From positions 62,001-126,000 of the forward strand of contig CAVMKG010000261.1 of the NCBI GenBank assembly GCA_963682025.1: 64,000 bases of DNA, written 5' to 3'. Position 1 is the stretch's first letter, and the number at the start of each line of letters is the position of its first letter. The notes below the pieces were generated by a model. It worked only from the letters and a program-made list of their open reading frames with translations. It had not been told where the DNA came from and made no database searches. Both the position numbers and the translations under genes were made by a program. Source of the stretch: Cordilura impudica. Lineage: Eukaryota; Arthropoda; Insecta; Diptera; Scathophagidae. Positions 44,404 through 55,559 of the stretch are shown in pieces.

Positions 44404-45202
44404 TATACCCTATACCACTATGTGGTTTGGGTATAATGACTTTGTGCTGCTGTTTGTAACAACTAAAAATATTTGACCTACACCCATCTTTAATTATACC
44501 GATCGAATCAGAATCACTATCTGATTCGATTTAACGATGTCCGTCCGTCCGTCCGTCCGTCTGTGTGTCCATGTAAAGTTTGTAATCAAACTGCAGGTCG
44601 CAAATATGAATATATTTTGATGAAATTTGGTATTTGATCTTTTATCGGCCATGGGATGAACGCTATTGAAATTGGTGAGAATCGGTCCATGTTCAGACCT
44701 AGCCCCCATACAAGTGACCCCTATGAAATCGACTTAAATTGCCATAAGATACAAATTATCATATAAATCTTATTCAAATTGGGTTTGTATGTGTTTATTA
44801 CATCCATTAATCAGTAGTCCAAAAATTATATCTATGGGACAACTCTTAGTCATAGGCCCCATATAGAGCTGCTTCCCGATCTTTACTTAAATCTATCAAA
44901 AAACTAAAATATTGCACTGATTCTTCTCAAATTTTGTTTGTATATATTTTTGCAAAATACAAGAGACCTTACCAAACATGGTCTGGATCAGTCCATTTTT
45001 GGGCCTAGTCCCCATATAGATATAGCATCCGATATGAACTTTTTCATATCTGCAGCCGAAAAAATTAATAAAAATCCCACTCAAATTTGGTTTATGCTTA
45101 TTTTCTATATCCAGTTAGTTGGGTCTGAGAGATAGGGTCCCTAAACGCATGGTATAGGGTATCATATAGTCGGTCTAGACCGACTATAATTTTCTTACTT
45201 GT
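44404..45202 (+). repeat. Family A repeat, full copy
   Basis: It runs from TATACCCTATACCACTATG to the perfect TCTAGA-centred palindrome and ATTTTCTTACTTG. Confidence 0.85.
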
Positions 45203-45998
45203 TGTTTATGAAACAGTAAACCAACAATATTTCGTAGGCTTCATTAATGGTCTCCACTGTAACACTGTACGAAGTTGCCGGTCAAAAAAAGGTCAGTTTT
45301 CTTTTTCGAGTTATTACACTAACCTACTCAGAAATGTCCGTCCGTCCGTCCTAGTATATTTATTTCCCTAACACAAACTTTTGGTCTGCGAGTTTTTATA
45401 TAATCAAGCTATTTAAAACGTTGAGAACCCAAATTAGTATAAAGCCAGTCTCCAAAAATTGACACCCTTTAATTAAACTGTCATAAATCAATGACCTTCA
45501 GATTCAAAAAACAATCAAATCACGTCATTATCTTTACGAGTTATCACGGCATTTGGTGAAACTATTTTTTTTAACATCTATATCTATAACGCCGCATAGT
45601 GGTCAATTTCACGAGAAGGCGGTCAAAAATACATAATATTTGATTGAATTGAAATTTTGACATGCTTTTTTTTTTGTTTGGTAGGTGGGGCTTTAGCCTT
45701 TAATTTTTGCTATAAAACGTAAATATTGATCGATAACAAAAAAGTTATAGAGGGTTATTTAAAAAAATATAATTCTTAGTTGAATTTTAGTACAAAAGTG
45801 AAGTATTAAAAGGTTAAAAAAGGTTTTTTTTTAATATAATGTCTTATTTTTTCAGTTAATTTTACAACTAATACTTTTTAAAAATTTTGTAAGTAAAATT
45901 TTGTCAGAAAATGCCAAACTTTGGCCCCCGTAAACTTTTTAGTCCTAATGTTCAAAAGGGCCAAAGTTAGCTTTTTTGAAGTAGCCCGAGTTTAAATA

Positions 45999-46369
45999 TC
46001 TATAATATTAACAGGCTAGGCGATTTCTTGTGACCGATGTTTTGTTCTACCGTTTTATCCCGATTTTGACCAAACGTATATTATTTGAAAGGTATATCTT
46101 TTTAGCTGTTCACCAGATTTACAGATTTAAAATTTTTTTCTTTATTTTGAGTAAATTACATTTAAAATTGCTACTAACACATACATAAAAAAATTATACA
46201 TACTTATGCTATGTGTGTTTTATTAAATATGTTGATATGTTTATTAATGAGTTTGTTATCTTCATTCACTATAAATAAGCCATAAAAGTGTTGGTTTGTG
46301 AATTGGCTAAGTTGAAAAATAAATCTGCCCAGAAACTACGCTCGAATTTCGAGTGCTGGAATCTGCTGG
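45999..46369 (+). mobile_element. Non-autonomous Helitron inside Transib copy 2
   Basis: It starts TCTATAATATTAACAGG after A and ends GGAATCTGCTGG before T, a CTGG variant of the CTRR end. The hairpin ACGCTCGAATTTCGAGTGCT is intact. It splits the Transib 3' untranslated part, whose two sides still match copy 1. Confidence 0.85.
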
Positions 46370-46585
46370 TAAAAGTTACGTGATGTTGGTTCAAGATAGA
46401 GAAGTTTCAATGAAAAAGTCGTATGTTTTTACTTTAGTTAAATTTTTTTTATTATATTTCTAAATATTTCTTTATCAATTTTTATTGTATATTTATAAAA
46501 TACATAATTTTTAAATCAAGAAAAATTGTTAACGACATAAAAAGGAGTATAACTTATTGTTAGTGTAGTGCAACACTACTTTAAA

Positions 46586-48335
46586 TCAAACAATTTTAGT
46601 AAATATTTCTTCTAAATAGACTTGATTTTCATATTCTAGAAGTTGTTTAGCCTCTTCGTCTACTTTAATAGAGGTAGTTTTACACTGGTGTTGAATGTTG
46701 GACATATATGGATCTGAAGTGCACAACAAAATAATGATAAGGTCTTCATTAGTGCAACATATGGACATTTTTCTTGTGTTGTGCTCACGAATGAATCTGT
46801 AGTCTTTGTTCCTTTTTTCTTGCGCTTTTTCAGATAGATCTCCTATTGCTAGCATATTGTTTTGAATTATTTGTTCCCCATGGTACAAAATTTAATGAAC
46901 TGTGGATGGCCTATATCTCCAAGAGTATTTTTCGTTATAAAGTATAGCTGTTTTATTGGCGTACTCTCCAAATTTTTTAACATTTATCTTTCTGCTTCAT
47001 GCTAGAACTTGTAATATGATTTTGAATCGTCTTATTAATTCATGATCTACACCTGTGATAGATGCTGCAGTTTCTGAATCGGAAAAAGATCTCCTTGCAG
47101 TATTTCCATTATTTGGGTTTCCTTCTCCTTATTTTGTTTGGTCGATTATGAGGTGGTGGGGGTTGGCGTAATTGACTTGACGTCATTTGGTATATATTGC
47201 AGCTTGACGATGACTTTGTTTCGGTTAAAGCTTGTGCAACTTCTCCATCAATCACTGTGAGACACATTTTAAATATTACTTAAATGTCTTGGTCATCAAA
47301 TTTAAATATTACTGGTTGATGTTCTTTAATTTGATCTTTTATTTTTTGAACTTCTTCGGTTATGACTTCTTTGGTTTCCTTTTGGAATGCAAATTTTATT
47401 GGTCTGCAATACTTTGTTGAAGAAGGAATTTCAATTTCAATGGAACGAAAGATACCATAAATAAATTAGCATCTGATGAATTTGCGGCATTAAATTGCTT
47501 GTACTGTTTCTGACCAGAGGATCCATCACATCTCCATTTAGAAACTAAAGTAATGCTGCCATATCCAATTTTTTTAAATGGTCAGTATCAACCGTATTTT
47601 GCAATCGTACTGCAGTATGTTCAAGGAGATGTTGCAATTTTGTTTTTGCTGAACTTGAAGTGACACTAATAGCAGTTTGTGAAGGTAAGCATTCTTTTTT
47701 GGCTAAATCTAAACTAAATCTCGATACTCTGGAAAAATTACAATTCCTTATATGATTTTGGGGCAACTTCAAATCCAAAAATAGGGCGACGCTTCTTCTG
47801 GACTATATTTCTTATGTTCAATTGCCATTCCTATGCTTTTCAAAATCCTCTTTGTGCGCCTTGGGCTTGCTTTTACTATTTTTTCAATTATTTCAATTTT
47901 AATTTTCTTATTTTGTGTTTGCTGAATTTGGTGCAAAAATGAATCATTAGTAATTCTTTGAGAAATATCTCCATTGATGTTCTCAACTTGCGCCTTCGAG
48001 ATCTTTCACTACATCCTTCAATTGGTTTTGATGGTCGACCGACCTTTTTTTCCACTTTCGTTGGCAGTTGTAGATGAACTCTCAAAAATAAGTTCGTTTA
48101 ATAACCAGTCTTGGTGACGTTTGTACATCTTTGCCTTGCTATGAGAGCATTCAGTGTACCGTTTTTTAAAAATTCATGCAAAAGTTGTAATTTTTTCTTT
48201 GTGTATTTCAATTTCTTACAGGTTACAATTCTTAAAGAAATGGTTGCTCAGTATGTGCAAAATTATATCGTCTACATGTTTTTGTTGAAAATAAATATCA
48301 GCGAGATCTCTGTAACAGTACTTAGCCATTGTTAA
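46586..48335 (-). pseudogene. Transib transposase, broken but longer copy
   Basis: Read from 48335 down, the frame shows an N-terminal MAKYCYRDLADIYF segment, a GRPSKPIEGCSERSRRRKL segment, then FSLDLAKKECLPSQTAISVT with KTKLQHLLEHTAVRLQ, the ALTETKSSSS segment near 47200, and at the end VHK-like, YHGEQIIQNNML, LSEKAQEKRNKDYRF and TRKMS, TNEDLIIILL, SDPYMS. Stops and shifts are frequent. Where copy 1 has SEEAQE, this copy has SEKAQE. The family is the RAG1-related Transib transposase; the assignment is from remembered family motifs, supported by the ends and target duplication. Confidence 0.75.
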
Positions 48336-48800
48336 AACTGTAATGAATAATAATTTTCGAAACACTATTATAAATACTCTTTCTTGCAACTATGTAAAAT
48401 GCAATTTTTTATCTTTTGTTACTACTTCTTGAAGCATAAAAAACACAGAACATAACCACTTTTAAAAGGTGAAACATACCTTCTCATATCTTAAAAGGGT
48501 GTGTCGTAATAGTTTTTTTTTACGATTTATTTTTTTTTCAAATTTTGTCCGGTACTTAAACTATATAACTCAAGTTTTGAATGATAATGTTCTTGAAAAA
48601 TACCTACGTAAATATAACTGTCAAAATAAAAAAGATTTTACCCATTAATATAATTTAACAATCAAGCGCATTATATCTCAACCTTTTTTTTATAAGTATA
48701 TAACAACTCGTGTCAACTCTACCGTTTCCTTTTTCTGTCAGTATAAAAAACAAATAAACTCACGCAAAAAAATACATCGGTAAGACCAACTTTTGTATTC

Positions 48801-48957
48801 ATAACACATAGACGGACGGACGGACATTGTTAAATAGACCCAGAAAGTGATTTTGAGTCGATCCGTATAATAAAAGATGGTACAGGTCCAATACTTTTGG
48901 TAGTTACAAAGATCAGGGCAAACTCATTATACCCTAACCACACAGTGGGAAACTTTT
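48801..48957 (-). repeat. Family A 5' fragment inside Transib copy 2
   Basis: It has the GACGGACGGACGGACATTG run, CAGAAAGTGATTTTGAGTCG and ATTATACCCTAACCACAC on the plus strand. It is the counterpart of 5393-5566. Confidence 0.6.
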
Positions 48958-49495
48958 GTATTCATATCTGACCTTGGGTCAGAAAATTTGTTCTAGTGCA
49001 CTCGGGCGGAAACTGGCTGGAGTACAATTGGGTACAGGAGCATAAGGGGGGGGGGTTTGGACTATACAAACATGCATGACTTTTTTGATGCTTTCAATTG
49101 GCAGGAGTTATCCTCTATTAAGTAGGAGATTTTCGGGAAATTTTGACCTTTTTTTGAATTTTTAAATGACTTTATATTTCTAGACTTTATATTTCTAGAA
49201 GTAAAAAAAATTATACAAAATTTATTTTACTTTAATATCTTTTAAAACAAAATGTTACAGTCATTTAAAATTAAAATTTACAAAGAAATTTTTAATTTTA
49301 GCAAAATACTGCGGAAGTCCCTTTTCGAAGGCCCTATTCGATGTGATATAGTTGAAATAGAGTTAAAAGTTTTTGGCTCCCGAAGTTCACTGGTATTTAC
49401 TTTCAAACGAATAGCATAGCTTTAAAATCGGTAACCATAAAAAAAAAATTTTTGGCCGCCTTCACGAAATATGATTCACAGTGCGTCGACCATAT

Positions 49496-50306
49496 TATTA
49501 CCTTATCCCTATATAAAAGAAATAGACTTGAATTGCTACAAAATCCAAGTTATCATAAAGATCTCGGTGAAATTTATTTTGTTTATGTTTATCATACCCA
49601 TTGTTCCAAAACTGAACCCAGGAGGACAATTTTTAGTCATAGCACCCATATAAAGCTGCTTACCGATCTTCATGTAACTCTATCAATGACCAAAAACGGA
49701 TTTTTCTTAAACTTGGTTCGTATATATTTTTAAACTCTTTCTTTTAACTCATACTCTCTGTCCGTCTGTCTGTTTGTTGTGGGTCAACTCCATTCCCCCT
49801 TATCCAATTGATCTGAAACTTGGCCCATGCTCTTTTTTGGCCATCACGTTTGGGGTAATCACGTGCAGTCACGGAGGGATTTAAAACGGATTTCTCCTTA
49901 TCCAATCGATCTGAAACTTGGTCGATATACTTGCTGTAATGAAAGATTAACTTCGACATAGTCACGCACAGTCACGCATAGTCACGCACAGTCACGGAGT
50001 GATTTAACCCCATTTCCCCTCATGCAATCAATCTGAAACTTTGTCCACAGACTTGTTGTCACCAAATATTAATTTTAAAATAGTCACGCTAAGTCACGCA
50101 CAGTCACGGAGAGATTCAAAACTCATATGCATGAGGGAAGAAAGAGTTTTAATAAAAACTTTGTTTTTATGGGTTAAATTATTACAAAAAATAACTCGTC
50201 ATGACCGATTTTCAGTATCCAATTAATTGAATCCAATAACTTTTTTATAAACTCATGGTGTAGGGTATCGTTTAGTCGGTCTAGACCAACTATAATTGCC
50301 TAACTT
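49496..50306 (+). repeat. Family A copy split by element E
   Basis: The left part (49496-49731) has ATAAAGCTGCTTACCGATC; the right part (from about 50180) ends with GTAGGGTATCGTTTAGTCGG, the palindrome with one change, and CTAACTTGT. Element E sits between. Confidence 0.65.
49732..50175 (+). mobile_element. Element E, second copy
   Basis: It starts AAACTCTTTCTTTTAACTC, carries three to four GTCACGCACAGTCACGGAG blocks alternating with TCCAATCGATCTGAAACTTGG-type blocks, and ends AGAAAGAGTTTTAATAAAAA then CTTTGTTTTTATGGG. Its orientation is opposite to the copy at 52409. Confidence 0.65.
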
Positions 50307-50539
50307 GTTTTTATATTTTATATTTTAAAGGAAGCTTAAAAGAAATATTTTTTTTTTAACAATTTGAAATGTTTAATAAACATAGTTAGTACGAGAACCA
50401 CCATATTTGCGAAGTATTTTACACACCAACACCCCTCCCACACCCCTAATTTTTTTGTTAGCGAGTGCATAGTCTCTTCTCCGTTTTATTTATTTTCTAA
50501 ACTTATCCTTATTTTTGTTTTTCATTATTTCTCTTATAG

Positions 50540-50864
50540 ATTTAGGCTCAAAATTTGGCATGTCACAGCCAAAATTTGGCCAAAGTGTTTCACAGCAAGG
50601 TTTCTTTACGTCACACGATAGCCTCGCCACACCATGTGCATCACGAGCTTCCAATTTACATGTGGCCAATACAAGCACTGCCTCCGATATGGATTTATTA
50701 CACAACAAACAACAGACAGACCGACGAAAATCACGTGGACGTCTGAAAGACAACGACCAACCATTGTTGGGCACATGGACGCGATCAACCGGATGCGGTT
50801 CGCAGGATAACACCTTCAATGGTCCACATCAGTTTAGTGGGAATTTTTGTAATGGCACCGATCG
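50540..50864 (+). CDS. Host gene, second recognised exon
   Basis: 325 bases between an acceptor (TCTCTTATAG, ending 50539) and a consensus donor (G|GTAAGT, 50864/50865). The two first bases complete a codon with the single base left by the exon at 40743, and the frame stays open. The segment is Ser/Gln/Asn-rich with KFGMSQPKFGQSVSQQGFF, a basic DRRKSRGRLKDNDQPLLGTW stretch and a Cys-containing end. No domain is recognised. It likely belongs to a cytoplasmic or regulatory part rather than a catalytic core (inference). The exon lies in an island free of repeats, as expected for a conserved exon. Confidence 0.75.
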
Positions 50865-50932
50865 GTAAGTTAATATTAATGTAGATTATTATTTTGTTTG
50901 ACATTTCAGTTTTAGTAATAAATTTTTTGTAG

Positions 50933-51007
50933 GATTAAATTTGATGGCATTAAACAAAATGGCATACCATTTATAAAGCGTTGTGGAGTGCCCCATATGA
51001 ATGTTAG
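50933..51007 (+). CDS. Host gene, third recognised exon (75 bases)
   Basis: Acceptor AATTTTTTGTAG ends at 50932; the donor AG|GTATTT is at 51007/51008. The intron before it is 68 bases. The first G completes the codon opened by CG at 50864. The 24 whole codons read IKFDGIKQNGIPFIKRCGVP then HMNV, and two bases are left over. If the donor is not used, the frame runs on ten codons to a stop. The gene is not recognised. Confidence 0.65.
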
Positions 51008-51873
51008 GTATTTTGGCTGTGTTTCAAGTGATTTTTTTTAAGGTTTAATGTTTATTTTTTTTATGGGAATATGATGTTTTTTAAATGTTTTTATATTCTC
51101 CTTCAGTAAAGTATTTGCTATGAAAAAATAGCTGGCTCGACGTAATCGCTTTAACAATAACAACTACCTTTATGTTTCGATGTAACTTTTGACGTTCATA
51201 TAAATGTTATTTTTGTAAAGTGTTATTTCACTCTGGATTGTTAGATATAAGCCAGTGAACATGTTAGTTGGATTTTTGTTGACTTCGGCTCTTCTAAAAC
51301 AATGGACTGGGAAAATTTATGTATGATTGTGAAATTTTGTTGAAAATAAAATAAATTTTGCGAGAATAATATAATTCGAAAAAAAATTGCTAAATGTTTG
51401 AAGAGTTTAAAAGTTAGTTATTTTTTATTTTGGGTTAATGATTATTTGGTATTGAAAACAAATGCAAACAGTTTAGTAAATCAAAAGTTAAGAATGAAAA
51501 TGTGCACACTAACGGTACATTGCGATAAGCTTTTCAAGTCCAGTAGCATATTGTGGAATAGTTGGATTAAAGGTTTTTCTTTCAACTTCAGAAATATTTT
51601 CACCTCAAAAATATATATCACTTTGAAAACAATTTTTGTTTTCACCTCAAAATAATTGTTTTACCAAATATGGTCGGTTGTAATATTTGAGTAAAATTGT
51701 TTTGCTGATAAGTGGCAACCTTAAAAACATGTTTTGAGTTTCAAGGCAATATTCAGAAGTGCTAACCAAAATGCTCCAAATGCAAGTGAAAGCAACTGTA
51801 TGGAAAACATAGGATATATGATTACTCAACTGTTGAACATGCTAACTTCACTTATTAACAAGTTATGCAATTA
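51008..51873. other. Intron sequence without recognised repeats
   Basis: AT-rich; frames at 51398-51655 and 51647-51829 show nothing recognisable. Confidence 0.4.
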
Positions 51874-52398
51874 GGCTTAAGAATAGCAGTTTGGAATGCC
51901 AATGGGCTATCAAAAAAATTTAACGAAATTTAAATTTTTATGAAAACAAATCATATAAGCATATTTTTACTTTCTGAAATGCATTTCAACAATAAATCCA
52001 ATTGCAAAATAACAAGTTATGGTTTGATTACAGCAAATCTTCCTGATGAAAGGTGCCATGCTGGGGCAGTCATTCTAATAAAGCCTACAATAAACAATGA
52101 AATTGTAGAAGAAGTTAGGAAGACATATATACAGGCTACAGGTGTTAAAGTTAAGTGTAACAATAACTACATTAATATATCGTATTTTCTATATATACTC
52201 CACCAAAACATAAAGTTCCATGTCAAGACTATGAGAACTTCTTAATCAATATTGGTCATTGTTTCCTAGCAGCAGGTGATATCAATGCTAAACTTCAATG
52301 GTGGGGATCAAGACTAGCTAATTCAAAAGGTCGAGAACTGTGTCTCTAAAATAACAAATCCAATTTTAGTGGAATACCCAGAAATATGCTGGATATAA
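51874..52398 (+). pseudogene. Jockey-like non-LTR retrotransposon, endonuclease remnant
   Basis: RIAVWNANGLSKKFNEI followed after a stop by ISIFLLSEMHFNN, then ITSYGLITANLPDERCHAGA and, after a shift, AAGDINAKLQWWGSRLANSK. These are the N-terminal (WNANGL), SE(T/M)H and GD(I/Y)NAKH.WWGSR blocks of the apurinic-type endonuclease of Jockey elements. It breaks off at the start of element E; the reverse transcriptase is not seen beyond it. Confidence 0.85.
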
Positions 52399-52408
52399 TA
52401 TTCTAAAT

Positions 52409-53338
52409 CATAAAAACAAAGTTTTTATTAAAACTCTTTCTTTCCTTATGCATGTGAGTTTTGAATCTCTCCGTGACTGTGCGTGACTTTGCGTGACTAT
52501 TTTAAAATTAAACTTTGGTCATAATAAGTCTATGGGCAAAGTTTCAGATCGATCGGATGAGGGGAAGTAAGGTTTTATTCTTTCCGTGACAGTGCGTGAC
52601 TATGCGTGACTGTGCGTGACTATGTCAAGGTTAATCCTTTTTCACAGCAAGTCTATCAACCAAGTTTCAAATCGCTCGGATGAGGGGAAATGGATTTTAA
52701 ATCACTCCGTGACTGTGCGTGACTATGCGTGACTATGCGTGACTATGTCGAAGTTAATCTTTCTTTACAGGAAGTATATCGACCAAGTTTCAGATTGATT
52801 GGATGAGGGGGAATCCGTTTTAAATCTCTCCGTGACTGTGCGTGACCATGCGTGACCATGCGTGACTGTCCACGACGAAGTCAAAGTTAATCTTTATTTC
52901 GTAGCAAGTGTGTGGACCAAGTTTCACATCGATCGGCTGAGGGTAAATGACATTTAGATCACTCCGTGACTGTGCGTGACTATGCGTGACTGTGCGTGAC
53001 TAAGTCAGAGTTAATCTTTTTTTCACAGGAAGTGTATATATCACGTTTCAGATCGCTCGGATGAGGGGAAATGACATTTAGATCACTTCGTGACTGTGCG
53101 TGACCACGCGTGACTGTGCGTGATTGTGTCAGAGTTAATATTTTTCACAGCATGTTGTATGGACTAAGTTTCAGATCGTTCGGCTGAGGGGAAATGACAT
53201 TTAGATCACTCCGTGACTGTGCGTGATCACGCGTGACTGTGCGTAACTACCCCAAAATTAGTCTGTACACACAGTAAGGTTTCCACATGAGGTTGCCCCA
53301 CGACAGACAGTGAGATGGAGTTAAAAGAAAGAGTTTAA
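52409..53338 (-). mobile_element. Element E with seven internal GTGAC-rich units
   Basis: The ends are inverted: AAACTCTTTCTTTCC near 52430 and GAGTTAAAAGAAAGAGTTT at 53320-53338. Inside, a unit of about 116-131 bases is repeated seven times (near 52469, 52583, 52706, 52831, 52963, 53088 and 53213). Each has a cluster like GTGACTGTGCGTGACTATGC, then AGTTAATCTTT, AAGTTTCAGATCG and GATGAGGGGAAATG blocks. No open frame. Confidence 0.75.
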
Positions 53339-54573
53339 ATAGTGACCTACACACAGAAAAAAGACTAGTTGGAATTTGGTTACATCTAGAAAAATTTGAC
53401 AAAGTAATATGAATTTTTATTGTATTTCGTTAATATTTAAAAATACAATCGATATTCTTTTATAACTATCATATAAACATAATTAATTTCAAATAAAGGT
53501 ATCTACGCCAACAAAACTAGTTCCGTTTACCAATCAATATATTTTTACAAATTTCTAAATTAATTTAATTGAGGCAACCTATTCAAACCAACAATAATAT
53601 GCGCCAACCACAATTATTGGCGACTGCAACTACCAATTCTATTTGCATAACATATTTCAAATCGAAAATATTTCAACAGATATTGTAATAAATAATTGGT
53701 AACCGTACTACATATAAAATTTGTATTAAAAATTGTCTTTCGGTTATAACAATAGAAACCCAAACTATTAAAATGTTTTGGTATTTCTTATCGGAAGGAA
53801 ATTGCTTGATTCAAATTCTGTTGTGAATACCAAAGAAAAAAATAGAATATGATTAGCAAGACCGAATTTGTTGATCTAATTTATCATATGTCAAATAAAA
53901 TTAAATTAAATAGAAGAATAAAGAAAACTTTTAAATATTGTGTGATAATTTATTTGTAACGTGTAAAAAGGGTTTAAAATTATTTGTCAAGAAATACACA
54001 TTACTTGGGAACCAAAAGACGTTATTCAGTATATATGACATGAGTTTTTTCGTGGTATGTATTATTACTGTTTGCAAAATTAGAACACATTCGGGTAGAT
54101 GTGAAGGTGCAAAGTCTCGGTTGTCATATTGCAACTAATTAATAATTCCATTTGTGATTGTCAGATTTTCATTTCGGCAGCAACTCGTGATTTAGCAACA
54201 CAAATTCAACGCACTGTATGTATGACACGCATCAATTATATGAAAATTCTTCCGAAGCCAGCGGTACAAACTTTTAAGAGGACATACGAGTAAATAACCT
54301 GGAACCTGGTTATAACATTGCTGAGCAGGTATGATTAACAGCAATGCAATGATTAACCGCCAGCATAAAATAAATTTTTGTAGTAGACGAGGTGCATGAA
54401 AAGTTCCAGGTTTATTCCAGGACCTGACCAAATCCAAGATGTATTCAAGTGCTTACCACTGCTTCATTTTCCGGTTAGAAGGTCACGAAAGCAGTCGTTG
54501 TTGCATTATTGACATTATTGTACGATTGGGTACATAATGGGTTTGTGCTGGTATTTCTACTATGAAATATATT
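53339..54573. other. No gene or known repeat recognised
   Basis: AT-rich intron sequence. Overlapping frames at 53931-54138 on both strands are not convincing. Confidence 0.4.
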
Positions 54574-55352
54574 TATACCCTATACCACTATGTGGTTTGG
54601 GTATAATGACTTTGTGCTGCTGTTTGTAACAACCAAAAATATTTGACCTAGACCCATCTTTAATTATAGCGATCGAATCAGAATCACTTTCTGAGTTGAT
54701 TTAACAATGTCCGTCCGTCCGTCCGTCCGTCTGTGTGTCCATGTAAACCTTGTAATCAAACTGCAGGTCGCAAATATGAATGTATTTTGATAAAATTTGG
54801 TACATAAGCTTTTATCGGCCATGGGATGAACGCTATTGAAATTGGTGAGAATCGGTCCATGTTCAGACCTAGCCCCCATACAAATTACCCATATGAAATC
54901 GACATAAATTGCCATAAGATCCAAATTGTCATATAGATCTTACTCAAATTGGGTTTGTATGCGTTCATTACATCCATTGATGAGTAGTCCAAAAATGATC
55001 CCTTTGACCCCATATAGAGCTGCTTCCCGATCTTCACTTAAATCTATTAAAAAACAAAAATATTGCACTGATTCTTCTCAAATTTTGTTTGTATATATTT
55101 TTGCAAAATACAAGAGACTTTACCAAACATGATCAGGATCGGTCCATTTTTGGACCAAGTCCCTATATAGATATAGCATCCGATATAAACTTTTTCATAT
55201 CTGCAGCCAAAAAAATTAATAAAAATCCCACTCAAATTTGGTTTTTGCTTATTTTCTATGTCCAGTTAGTTGGGCCTAAGAGATAGGGTCTCTAAACGCA
55301 TGGTATAGGGTATCGTATAGTCGGCCTAGACCGACTATAATTTTCTTACTTG
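54574..55352 (+). repeat. Family A repeat, full copy
   Basis: TATACCCTATACCACTATG to a palindrome with one change (GGCCTAGACCG) and ATTTTCTTACTTG. It is close to the copies at 9499 and 61663. Confidence 0.85.
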
Positions 55353-55559
55353 TTTATTAATAGATTTGTATAATTATGATATAAAAAAATTAAATTTATT
55401 TATTGAATTAGTTACAATCTATATTTGGCGTAACAATATTGCTGTTAGCCAGATTGGCATTTTAATATTAAAAACAAATTATATCGATTCTAATTTTACT
55501 TGATTTTTTTTTTTTTTTTAAATGCGATTTTTGTACTTTATACGTATTTCTAGATATTT

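Larger units (their letters stand above)
45590..49488 (-). mobile_element. Transib DNA transposon, copy 2, nearly full length
   Basis: The element is 45595-49483 (3889 bases) on the minus strand. CGCCG at 45590-45594 and CGTCG at 49484-49488 are the target duplication with one change. The ends read CATAGTGG (from CACAGTGG) and CACTGTGA inward, each with a 23-base spacer and an AAAAAT-start block. It contains the transposase pseudogene (46586-48335), a Helitron (45999-46369) and a family A fragment (48801-48957). It keeps about 1.3 kb of 5' coding sequence that copy 1 lacks. Confidence 0.85.

Noticed and set aside
52409..53338. CRISPR-like array because of regular GTGAC units
   Set aside because: The units are long, the intervals are themselves repeated rather than unique, and this is eukaryotic DNA within a TIR element.
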